Shown: positions 26,716-35,288 of the stretch, one piece after another
Layout: the number at the start of each line of letters is the position of its first letter
How positions within the stretch are numbered: the stretch's first letter is position 1
From: Cyanobacteria bacterium SZAS-4
GTDB taxonomy: Bacteria > Cyanobacteriota > Vampirovibrionia > Obscuribacterales > Obscuribacteraceae
Direction: 5' to 3'
Length of the DNA: 64,000 nucleotides
NCBI GenBank assembly: GCA_018266255.1
Contig: JAFEAT010000018.1
Location: 1-64,000, forward strand
Translations under genes and position numbers: made by a program
Notes under the pieces: model-generated
Database searches by the model: none
Seen by the model: only the letters and a program-made list of their open reading frames with translations
Told to the model about the DNA's origin: nothing

Positions 26716-26766
26716 ATCATTGATTTTTCTCCTGGCAATTAATGATCGCTATCACCACCTGTGGTG
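26716..26766. promoter_or_regulatory. Inverted repeats upstream of the mobilization operon (operator or oriT candidate)
   Basis: Two inverted repeats are nested here: ATCATT at 26716-26721 with AATGAT at 26741-26746, and CACCAC-CT-GTGGTG at 26753-26766. They lie 42-93 bases before the RHH/MobC-like gene and just ahead of the relaxase. RHH proteins bind such repeats and origins of transfer usually sit upstream of relaxase genes. The nic site cannot be assigned by eye. Confidence 0.45.
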
Positions 26767-26808
26767 TTATGCTGAATTAAAGGATCGGTTCGATGAGGAG
26801 AGAAAATT

Positions 26809-27300
26809 ATGCCTCCAAGCAAAAAATTTATATCAGCATCAGTCGCACTGACCGCAGCAGACAGAATAGCCCTTGCCAAGCTCGCAGATGCGCTGGGCAA
26901 GCCTAAAGGCGAAGTCGCTCGTAATGCGATCAAATGGTACGTAGCAAACTACGAAGTAATTTCAAACAAAGAAGAGGAAGATGCAAAAAGAGAGAAAGAA
27001 GAACGTTTAACTAGAGTAATTTTGAAAGCTACAAATCGAATCATCGCAGTAATTCAAAATTGCACGAGCAGAATCTGCAGCCTGCAAGTTCGCTGCATTA
27101 TCGACTCCAACATAACTATGATGATGTTCTACCGCATGCTCCCTCCGGACACCGCAGATCAAATCATGGCCAAAATGTACCGCATGGCCATCACTCGAGT
27201 GACACGCAAAATCCCGCCCGAAGAGTTGAAAATCACCAACATGATTCGCGAAGGTCTGGAACAAGTAATTCTGGACGAAGAACTTCCAAAAGCCAGTTAG
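26809..27300 (+). CDS. RHH/MobC-like mobilization accessory protein
   Basis: A 163-residue protein. Residues 8-45 (ISASVALTAADRIALAKLADALGKPKGEVARNAIKWYV) form a ribbon-helix-helix domain. A helical charged middle and a C-terminal region follow. It sits 47 bases before the relaxase gene on the same strand. This is the usual place of MobC/MbeC-like proteins that bind oriT and recruit the relaxase, and they often repress their own promoter. The C-terminal part is not recognised. Confidence 0.7.
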   Translation: MPPSKKFISASVALTAADRIALAKLADALGKPKGEVARNAIKWYVANYEVISNKEEEDAKREKEERLTRVILKATNRIIAVIQNCTSRICSLQVRCIIDSNITMMMFYRMLPPDTADQIMAKMYRMAITRVTRKIPPEELKITNMIREGLEQVILDEELPKAS

Positions 27301-27347
27301 ATCCACAATCACAAGATCTATAGACACCGCTCCACGAGGCATAACCA

Positions 27348-29738
27348 ATGCGCTCCGTAGCGAAAGGCAATTACATAAAGGGCGCCGGCGGGGTCAAACA
27401 TGCCCTCGCCCACGTCCGTTATCTGCAAATGAGAGGGGGCGACGACCGCGAACACGCTCTCGGTGGGAAACGACTATTTATAGATGCGAACCGCAGCGCA
27501 ATTAGTGGAAGCGAAGTGAATGAACGAATCAAACAGCAAAACGAAAATGGTGTCGTCATCCATCGCGTCGTGCTGTCTCCAGGTGTGCCTGGAGTAGACC
27601 TGGATAATTACGTTCGCGCCGTTCTCTCGGCGCTCAAACATTCGACCGGACAGGATATTGAATACTACGCCACCAAACATCGAAATACAGACCACGATCA
27701 CAGCCACGTTGTCATCATGGGTCGTGACGAACACGGCAAACAAGTGCGGATGAACCGCCACAACTACAAAACAATTCGTGAAGCAGGAGATCGCTATCTC
27801 GAACGAAACCATTTATATGATCGATTTTTGGACAAAGAATTGCAAACACTCATGCGCGATGGCTATAAAAGAGATCGTGGCGATCAAAGTTTTGAACGAC
27901 TTCTCGAAGACCTGAAAGATCCTCGCACGTTCGAAGAATGTGACGAGCAGAGGCGAAAAGAAACAAACGAATTTATCAAAGAGTTCGCAGATTCTGCTCT
28001 TCCGAAAAGTGAACGCATCGATCGCGACAACGTCATCTACACTAAATATAGCTCTCTCGAAGATCTTCTAGAACTCGATCGCAAGCTGGTTTCAGGTGAG
28101 CTACCTCGCCTGTCTTCAGATCAATATCAAAAAATGTGGTCGTGGATCGGCAACAAAAAGCAATTCGGCAACGACTATTATGTAAGGAAAGCCGAAGCAG
28201 ATCGACTACATCAACAATTCGATGAAGACCTTAAACGATCTCTCCACACGGACAACAGCCCACCCAAAAGTTTTAAACAGTATATTTTCGAGAGCAGAGG
28301 AAGACTGCTTGAATGGCATGAAAAATACGAGATAAACACTCAACGGTCTCAACTACAAAAACACATCGACAAGCTCGATCAAAGTGGCTCAGATGACCTT
28401 GAAAAACGAGCCGGACTTATTGAGCAACTTGATTGGTTAGATGCGATGGCGGCAGAACGCATCGAATCTAAAAATGAATTACCTGAAATTCAACGTTCGA
28501 AGGAGAGCGAAAATTCTATGCAATCCAACTTCGCTGAAAATAGAAATCTTATAAACACAGAAGAACGAGACCGCTGGGGCAGCGAACTTGTAGACCGCGC
28601 CTGGAAAAAACTGTTGGGTGACCACCCTGAAATCTATGATAAAGCCTCACCGCAAGGAAGGATGTCTATCCAGGAAGCCCTCGGTCGAGAAATATCGAAA
28701 TTGACAGCTGAAGACCACCAGCAACACAAACTAGATCGTATTGATTTGGAGAAATTAGAGGCACAACAGGAAAATTACGTTGCTATCGAGAAAAACAAAG
28801 AATCGATCAAGCTCGCTGAAGAAGATGCAGCACGAGACGAAACAGCGTTAGAGCGAGACGAAATAGCGTTAGATCGAGATGGAGAAGATGCATCACGAGT
28901 CGAAGAAGCGGTCGACCGAGACGAAAAAGATGAAGAGCAAGACCTACACGATTCTATCGACGCAAAGCAAGAACTTGAGTTTGACGGAGAGTTAGAGCGA
29001 CGAGCCTGGACAAATGTGACAAAGGATAGAGTGTTCGATCTCTATGAATTGAAACCTGACAAAATGCAGCAAGAGCGTGCTGTCTGGAGACAAGAAATTG
29101 AAAAGGTTTATGTGGAAGACGAGATTATTCTCTTCAATGAAACAAATTCGTCTCCGCGAATCAATTTCGACGACAGGATTGAAGGGTATCAGGTCTCGGT
29201 CCATGACCGCGCTTATACTCGAGCATTTGAAGATCGCACCTGGGACTTCGCCAATCTGGCACCGGAGTTTCAAGAACGAATAATTGATGCCTGGTCAGAA
29301 GAAGTTGGTCGATTAACAAAGGAGGATGAACGCTCACTAGAGAAACCAGACTCTGAGACAGTGCAAAATCGAATGCAATTTTTTGACCCATCACTGGAAC
29401 CGAACAGAGACCATTCGTGTTCTGACATCAACACGATCATTTTTGACAATGAGCCTTCAATAACACTCTCCGAACCTGACAAAACTCGAACGGACCAACA
29501 AATTGATCTCTGGCAAGAAATTGCTTTCAGCTCTGAACCCGACAAACATCATCAGACGTTCGACCAGACAATGAGCCAGCAGGTGCAGCAAGACATGCAC
29601 CAGCAAATACAACAAAGTTTCTTGGAAAACCAACATATCCACACTCAAGCAGAAATCAGTAAAACGCACGTCAACATCGAACAACAAAGAGAGCGCGAAG
29701 ACGAGCGCATCGACGACGGAAGAGAACACACTCGATAA
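27348..29738 (+). CDS. VirD2/RlxS-type relaxase
   Basis: A 796-residue relaxase. The three-His metal motif is H..DHDHSHVVI at residues 111-122, and Tyr25 in ALAHVRYLQ is the likely nicking tyrosine as in the VirD2/RlxS group. The relaxase domain covers about 1-200. The rest is helical and acidic, with three copies of a ~40-residue unit (RAW.KLLGDHP; RAWTNVTKDRVFDL; RAFEDRTWDF). The last part has IDLWQEIAF at about 719-727, then a Gln-rich helix (MSQQVQQDMHQQIQQSF) and the terminal EHTR. The same tail and units recur in the two following proteins, suggesting a shared translocation signal. Confidence 0.88.
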   Translation: MRSVAKGNYIKGAGGVKHALAHVRYLQMRGGDDREHALGGKRLFIDANRSAISGSEVNERIKQQNENGVVIHRVVLSPGVPGVDLDNYVRAVLSALKHSTGQDIEYYATKHRNTDHDHSHVVIMGRDEHGKQVRMNRHNYKTIREAGDRYLERNHLYDRFLDKELQTLMRDGYKRDRGDQSFERLLEDLKDPRTFEECDEQRRKETNEFIKEFADSALPKSERIDRDNVIYTKYSSLEDLLELDRKLVSGELPRLSSDQYQKMWSWIGNKKQFGNDYYVRKAEADRLHQQFDEDLKRSLHTDNSPPKSFKQYIFESRGRLLEWHEKYEINTQRSQLQKHIDKLDQSGSDDLEKRAGLIEQLDWLDAMAAERIESKNELPEIQRSKESENSMQSNFAENRNLINTEERDRWGSELVDRAWKKLLGDHPEIYDKASPQGRMSIQEALGREISKLTAEDHQQHKLDRIDLEKLEAQQENYVAIEKNKESIKLAEEDAARDETALERDEIALDRDGEDASRVEEAVDRDEKDEEQDLHDSIDAKQELEFDGELERRAWTNVTKDRVFDLYELKPDKMQQERAVWRQEIEKVYVEDEIILFNETNSSPRINFDDRIEGYQVSVHDRAYTRAFEDRTWDFANLAPEFQERIIDAWSEEVGRLTKEDERSLEKPDSETVQNRMQFFDPSLEPNRDHSCSDINTIIFDNEPSITLSEPDKTRTDQQIDLWQEIAFSSEPDKHHQTFDQTMSQQVQQDMHQQIQQSFLENQHIHTQAEISKTHVNIEQQREREDERIDDGREHTR

Positions 29739-29781
29739 CAAGGAAGCAAGCACTAACTTCCCTGCAAGCTTCGTTAACAAT

Positions 29782-29818
29782 AATTTTTCATCAATCAACA
29801 ATTTTTCATCAATCAACA
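29782..29818 (+). repeat. Tandem 18-base duplication
   Basis: AATTTTTCATCAATCAACA occurs twice in succession (29782-29800 and 29800-29818, sharing one base) in the gap between the relaxase and the next gene. Its role is unknown; it may be a recent slippage event. Confidence 0.75.
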
Positions 29819-29838
29819 TTCAAGTTGGTAGCCACAGC

Positions 29839-31509
29839 ATGGACCTGAAAAGCCTTCACTCCCATTTCCAAAATTCGAACTACGAACCAGACACCGCCGA
29901 TGATGCCTGGAAAAGACTGTACGGCGACAAGCCGTTCAATTTAGAAAGTCTGGACTTTAGAGAACGGCTCGCCACAGCAAAAGCCTGGAGAGAACAATCA
30001 ATCAAGCTGGCTCAAGAAGAAGCAACGAAACAAGGGCGAGCGGTCGCAGACACAACTCGACGCAACTTAATTACATCACTTTGCCAGATGAACAAATCAC
30101 AGCAAGCCGATACTGGAGAACAACTTATGCACGATACTACAAGTTCAAATAACGCCAACGGAATATCATACGAATACCAGCAAGAAGAATCAAACAAGGT
30201 TCGTGAAACAAACGAAATACTGGAAAAGGAAGACCAACGGCAGGAACAGTTAAGACAAGAAGAACAAATACGAGACGAGCAGCGCCAACAAGAGCAAGAG
30301 TTATACGAGCAAAAGCAACACGAACAACGACTGGACGAACAACGGCAAGAAGAGCAACAACAAAACGATCGAAGACAACAAGAACAATACACATACGAAC
30401 AGCAGCAACGAGAGCAACAACAGGAAGAGCAGCGACAACAGGAGCAACAGCAAACCGAACAAAAACAACTGGAGCAACAACAAGAAGAGCAGCGACAGCA
30501 AGAGCAACAACAAGACGAACAAAGACAACAAGAACAACTTCAGGAAGAGCAGCGACAACATGAAGCAGCAGCACGAGAGGAAGACGACCGCGCCCACGAA
30601 CAAGCTGAAAATCGCTACAAAGAACTGACAGAAATGGACCAGCTGCGACAGGCAGCCCAACGATTCGGTCCCGATTCACCTGACGGCATCCTCTCCCGCT
30701 TTTTAGATTTCCTGGAAAAAGACAAACAACACCACGAAACCAAAACAATTGCATTCGATCCTGTGCCTCACGGCTCCGATATCGAAAGACCATCATATGA
30801 CGACGCTGATCCAATCTTGGACCGTTATGCATTCGACCACGATGAACATGACGAAATGTTCGACGCACCAGAATACGACTACGACCGCGAGGTCCTGGAC
30901 GGGCTGCTCAATTCTTTCGACCGTTCGCTCGACGTGAACAAAGACATCGACTTGAGTATTCAGGGACCGATGCTTATAGACGAATTGGACAGAGCCTTCG
31001 ATCTGGACCGAGATGTAGAAACTAACTGGCATCTAGACCTTAAAGCAACCGGAAAGGAACTCGATCTTGATTCACTTTTCTCTAACAATCACCTCGATGA
31101 AAATTCTCCATTTACCTACGAAAGTATCGACCGAGTTCTTCTGGGTGAAGAGCAATCACTGAAACTTTCCGTACACGAAAGATCTGAAATCGAACAACGA
31201 ATAGACAACTGGCAAGACTACGCCTTCGACCCAATTTTAATTCGAGAGCAGAACGAAATTGGCTACTCAGCCAATCGAGGCAACGTCACTGACCACAACC
31301 CAGGTACCCACGGACCGGAACACTCGCAACTAGAGCAACAAACAGTCGATCAAATTATGCAACAGCAAGTCCAGCAACAGATGCAATCACAAATCCAGCA
31401 AAACTTTGAGAGTCCATTCCGACTGCAAAATCAAGGTGTAGCTGGTCAAACTCAGAACAAAGAACAAGAACAACAGCGCGAAGACGAAAGTAATCAACAC
31501 ACTCGTTGA
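29839..31509 (+). CDS. Gln-rich protein sharing relaxase repeat and tail
   Basis: A 556-residue soluble acidic protein. One ~40-residue unit (DDAWKRLYGDKPFNLESLD..) is at residues about 19-62. Residues about 120-270 are a long Gln/Glu/Arg coiled coil (repeats of EEQRQQEQQQ). An Asp-rich middle follows. The tail IDNWQDYAFDP (from 455), MQQQVQQQMQSQIQQNF and terminal QHTR matches the relaxase tail. No enzyme motif is present. It may be a structural protein or a T4SS passenger that travels with the relaxase. The coding sequence ends 27 bases before the next start. Confidence 0.75.
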   Translation: MDLKSLHSHFQNSNYEPDTADDAWKRLYGDKPFNLESLDFRERLATAKAWREQSIKLAQEEATKQGRAVADTTRRNLITSLCQMNKSQQADTGEQLMHDTTSSNNANGISYEYQQEESNKVRETNEILEKEDQRQEQLRQEEQIRDEQRQQEQELYEQKQHEQRLDEQRQEEQQQNDRRQQEQYTYEQQQREQQQEEQRQQEQQQTEQKQLEQQQEEQRQQEQQQDEQRQQEQLQEEQRQHEAAAREEDDRAHEQAENRYKELTEMDQLRQAAQRFGPDSPDGILSRFLDFLEKDKQHHETKTIAFDPVPHGSDIERPSYDDADPILDRYAFDHDEHDEMFDAPEYDYDREVLDGLLNSFDRSLDVNKDIDLSIQGPMLIDELDRAFDLDRDVETNWHLDLKATGKELDLDSLFSNNHLDENSPFTYESIDRVLLGEEQSLKLSVHERSEIEQRIDNWQDYAFDPILIREQNEIGYSANRGNVTDHNPGTHGPEHSQLEQQTVDQIMQQQVQQQMQSQIQQNFESPFRLQNQGVAGQTQNKEQEQQREDESNQHTR

Positions 31510-31535
31510 AGAATCAGCAACGCATCGGGGCAATC

Positions 31536-33089
31536 ATGCACGTAAACACTTTTCTTAAATATAGAGAAAAACTATTCGATGACGAAGGCACCTCGTTTCA
31601 TGATCAACTGAATTTGGCTGTTCGTGCATACGAGCGATTATATTCCGACCGCGTTTTCGGCTTTGACGGATTAAGTTTGGAACCGGCTCAGCGTCGTCTT
31701 GAGACTTGGAAAGAAGAAATCAGCCACGAACTTGAATACGAAGATGAACTAGTTGAGAACTGGGACAAACTTGATTTTGAGTATGGCCCGGGCGCAACAG
31801 AAGAAGTCACCATATACCTGGCAACGCCGCCTGAAGATCGTGCCTGGAACAAGATTTCCACTGGAAATTATTTAGACCTTGATGCACTTCGGCCCGACAT
31901 TCGAGAACAAGAGTTAGAACGTTGGCGCAATGAAATCGTCTGTCTCAGTCTGGACAAAAAAGGAGAGGATCCACCAGCGCACCCCCTCACCAAAATAGAA
32001 TCAACAATCGACCACGAACAATCGCTAGAAGCGAACGACACCGCATCTATGATTGCTAAAAATGACGTGTTTGAACGCGCCTATGAAAATCTTTTTGGAA
32101 GCCGAAAATTTAGCTTTAACGGATTAAGTCCTGAGACCGTAGCGCGAGAACTCAAAATCTGGAAATCTCAAACAGAAGTTGAGCTTGACTACGACCGTTG
32201 GAAACTAAGCAGAATCTTTGACAACAATGATTACAAGAACGCTCATTGTCCGGAAAAAGACCGCTTATCCGACGAGCAAAACCATTTGGAGCCTGAAACT
32301 AGAGCCTGGAATAAGTTGTATTTGAATCGTGCATTCGATCTAGATGAATTGCGTCCTGCAGTCAGGAAGCAAGAACTCGAACGTTTGCAAGACGAAGTTG
32401 CTAGATTGCACAGAGCCGACCGAGAAAACTCTAAACCTATGGCTCCCGAGGAGTATCGAAAACAAGCACAGTCAATCCTTTCACAATTTGGACAAGTAAC
32501 AGGTGCAATCAATTTGGAGATTCAACACAAAGAATTTGACAAAGTGTCACACACCCTTTCTCACCATCTAGAGGTTTACAAAGAGTCGCATCCTGCCCAT
32601 CCTAATACAGATTTGATAGACCGGCTGAGACGGAATTTTAATACCCGTGATGATGTCAAAATCGATTCGAACGACGACTTGGACGAACACGAAGTCGATC
32701 CCCCTGACGATTTCCTCAGCATTCTCTTCGCCGGTGAATCCACCGTGATTTTATTGGGCACTCATGATCCCCACATAGAAGCTCTGTACGAGAACTGGGC
32801 GCTTCAAGCGTTCGATCCTAATCTAATCAAAAAGCAAAATGATTTAGCCCATCCAACTCCAGATATTGAAGAAAGAATTCAATCTGATCTTGTTGAAAGA
32901 TTCGAATCACAGATCCAACGAAACCCTGTGAACGACCCCTTAGATTTCGAAATACACGAAAACATTGAGCTACCTTCATCTCCCAGTCAATCCAGAGAAG
33001 AAGCCGGCGAAATTTCGAAACCATTTCATTCAGAACATCCCGAAAATAATCGCACCCGCGATGACGACGATCATCACCATTCTCGCTAG
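31536..33089 (+). CDS. Acidic protein with four relaxase-type repeats and shared tail
   Basis: A 517-residue protein from the ATG at 31536 (GGGG 8 bases before). It contains four ~40-residue units, e.g. RAYERLYSDRVFGFDGLS, RAWNKISTGNYLDLDALRP, RAYENLFGSRKFSFNGLS and RAWNKLYLNRAFDLDELRP, each followed by ELE.W..EI.. It ends with YENWALQAFDPNLI (from 418), an amphipathic stretch and HHHSR. This tail matches those of the relaxase and the previous protein. No known domain is recognised. It overlaps no gene, and the coupling protein starts 29 bases later. Confidence 0.75.
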   Translation: MHVNTFLKYREKLFDDEGTSFHDQLNLAVRAYERLYSDRVFGFDGLSLEPAQRRLETWKEEISHELEYEDELVENWDKLDFEYGPGATEEVTIYLATPPEDRAWNKISTGNYLDLDALRPDIREQELERWRNEIVCLSLDKKGEDPPAHPLTKIESTIDHEQSLEANDTASMIAKNDVFERAYENLFGSRKFSFNGLSPETVARELKIWKSQTEVELDYDRWKLSRIFDNNDYKNAHCPEKDRLSDEQNHLEPETRAWNKLYLNRAFDLDELRPAVRKQELERLQDEVARLHRADRENSKPMAPEEYRKQAQSILSQFGQVTGAINLEIQHKEFDKVSHTLSHHLEVYKESHPAHPNTDLIDRLRRNFNTRDDVKIDSNDDLDEHEVDPPDDFLSILFAGESTVILLGTHDPHIEALYENWALQAFDPNLIKKQNDLAHPTPDIEERIQSDLVERFESQIQRNPVNDPLDFEIHENIELPSSPSQSREEAGEISKPFHSEHPENNRTRDDDDHHHSR

Positions 33090-33117
33090 CGCAGTGTAAA
33101 TAGAGTCGAAGTAACAT

Positions 33118-35142
33118 ATGACAGTAACAGGAACACTAACAGCCACAGTCGATGCCCCAAAAGAACTCATCGCGCAGATCGCCATCATGTCCCTGGCGGA
33201 TAACGGATACCCTCCAGGACTGTTCAATCTCCTCGATGAAATAACAGTGGGCAAACGAAAAAGTCAAAGGACCAGCGGCATCGGCTACGATCTCGACTTT
33301 TCGGTCCGATTACACTGGCAACCTTTTGAAAGCAGTCGAACCAAACTCACCGTGACAGTAACTGAACGTGAAGGACACGTTACGGCAAACGAATGTCGCA
33401 AAGAATGTTTCAATCTAATCAAAGGAATTTGCGACCGAGCCGCCAATTTTTCTGCCTCCCTGACTCAAATCCAGACGCGCACCACTTACGGTGACGCCCG
33501 CTGGGCCAACAATAAAGACCTGATCGAAGCCAACTACCTCGTAGACAAGATTGACTCCGGTCAACTTCTGCTCGGACCTTACGAAAACAACAAATTTCTC
33601 GCCATTCCAGCAGACGAGACCGAAAGACACGCCCTCGTCTGTGGTCCAACTGGTTGTGGAAAAACCAGTACCCTCTTCGTTCCCAATCTGCTCGAACGAA
33701 CAGACTGGAGCGCAATTGTCAGCGAAGCCACAGCAGGAACCGTCGAATCAAACAACCCGGAAGAAGTCCCGTCAGACGGTCCAGACCTGATGCGAAAAAC
33801 GGCCGGCTACCGCGCTCAGAAAGGACACAAGATTTTCTACTTCAATCCAGACGATCTCACTTCACACCGCATCAATCCAATCGAAGGGATCACCACTATC
33901 AGACAGTCCAGCCGCCTCGCCACTCTCCTAATCAAGAACACAAACATCCGCGTCGATACATCCAGCGACCCATTCTGGGAAACCGCAGAAACCGCACTTC
34001 TCAACTCGCTGATCATGCACTCTGCTGGCAGTCAGGGCAATCTCGGTGCGGTCCGAAGCCTGTTGCGCGAAGGTCCCAAGGACCTGGCCCGCCTGCTGCA
34101 GAACAGCAATGTCGCCGAAGCCCAGGCGCGCTACAACGAATTTCTGCAATGGAGTACAGAGAACACACGCAACAGCATAGTAATCGGTTTGATGCAGCGA
34201 CTGGAGTTATGGACGCAACCGAGTATAGTGGCACTAACCGAGAAGAACGACATCAATTTCGCCCATCTGCAAAACGATCTTTTCACCTTCTATCTCTCAG
34301 TCCCTTCAGACAAACCAGAACTGAAACCATGTGCAGCTATTATCTTCACGTATCTGCTCAATTTCATAGCCGCAAAACCTCTCAAAGAGAGACTCTCTCT
34401 CTACCTGGATGAATTCACCAACTTCGGCTTGATCACAGACTTCCCCAACAAACTCTCAATTATCAGGCACCGACACATTCCCGCCATGCTCGGGCTACAG
34501 GACTACAACCAGGCTGAAGAAATATACAAATCAACTGCAGCCACCCTATTTAGCCAACCGGCTACAAGAATTTTTTTCAAACCACAAACACTAACCCAGG
34601 CGAAAATTATCAGCGAATCACTGGGCGTAGAAAATGTCTACGAAAGATCTGTAAGCTCAAACTGCCAGATAAACGAAAAGGAATTCGGCCGAGACCTGAT
34701 GACACCAGGAGCGGTGCAGATGCTCAAGAAAGGTCGAACCATTGTATTTGCACCAAACACCAACCCAATTAACCTGCAACGCTTCGAACCGGGAACCTAC
34801 CAGGAAAAATCAACCATCCCACCACCACCACGCCGCACCCTCCAGGTCGACGACTCCCTCATTCGTCAGTGCGAAGAAACCCGCAACCACCAGACCCAAG
34901 CCGAAGCAGATCTAAAATCTCCCGCCCCCTCAATCCCAACCACCAACACTGAGACCTACAGCACCTCGCTCAGTGGTGCCGGGATTTACTATTCGGAGAA
35001 CATAAACACCACCTCAACCCGGGTTGAAAGAAACATCTATCCTTTCAGTCAGACAACTCAACCCGGTCAGCATCACAACGAGCACGAACCAGCAGATCAC
35101 CCACTCTTCAACGAATACGGTGACCACATCCCCAAAATATAG
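33118..35142 (+). CDS. VirD4/TraG-like type IV coupling protein
   Basis: A 674-residue ATPase. Walker A is CGPTGCGKT with Lys182 and Walker B is LYLDEFTNFG with Asp431-Glu432; between and after them lie typical TraG features (FYFNPDD, HRINPIEGI, FWETAE, LQDYNQAEEIY). The N-terminal 150 residues are soluble; I see no transmembrane helices, unlike most VirD4 proteins. Instead there is a small alpha/beta region. It couples the relaxase-DNA complex to a conjugation pore. No pore genes occur in the window, so it probably uses a pore in trans. The C-terminal 80 residues are Ser/Thr/Pro/His-rich and not conserved-looking. Confidence 0.88.
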   Translation: MTVTGTLTATVDAPKELIAQIAIMSLADNGYPPGLFNLLDEITVGKRKSQRTSGIGYDLDFSVRLHWQPFESSRTKLTVTVTEREGHVTANECRKECFNLIKGICDRAANFSASLTQIQTRTTYGDARWANNKDLIEANYLVDKIDSGQLLLGPYENNKFLAIPADETERHALVCGPTGCGKTSTLFVPNLLERTDWSAIVSEATAGTVESNNPEEVPSDGPDLMRKTAGYRAQKGHKIFYFNPDDLTSHRINPIEGITTIRQSSRLATLLIKNTNIRVDTSSDPFWETAETALLNSLIMHSAGSQGNLGAVRSLLREGPKDLARLLQNSNVAEAQARYNEFLQWSTENTRNSIVIGLMQRLELWTQPSIVALTEKNDINFAHLQNDLFTFYLSVPSDKPELKPCAAIIFTYLLNFIAAKPLKERLSLYLDEFTNFGLITDFPNKLSIIRHRHIPAMLGLQDYNQAEEIYKSTAATLFSQPATRIFFKPQTLTQAKIISESLGVENVYERSVSSNCQINEKEFGRDLMTPGAVQMLKKGRTIVFAPNTNPINLQRFEPGTYQEKSTIPPPPRRTLQVDDSLIRQCEETRNHQTQAEADLKSPAPSIPTTNTETYSTSLSGAGIYYSENINTTSTRVERNIYPFSQTTQPGQHHNEHEPADHPLFNEYGDHIPKI

Positions 35143-35288
35143 TCCCTTGATACTATCTCGTTATGATACTTGGATTTTACTAACCGAGCAGTCACTCAAA
35201 TGGTATCACACACACACACCTACTGCATGTTTAGGCGAAATGCTGTCTGTTTCTTTCCGACCAAGAAAAATTTTTGTAAAAATCACTT

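Noticed and set aside
26190..26742. Overlapping plus-strand frames through the pyrimidine tract
   Set aside because: Products are Ser/Leu/Phe runs that reflect base composition only.
30012..30868. Minus-strand frames opposite the Gln-rich protein
   Set aside because: They mirror the CAA/CAG-rich coding strand and give Leu/Cys/Val runs.
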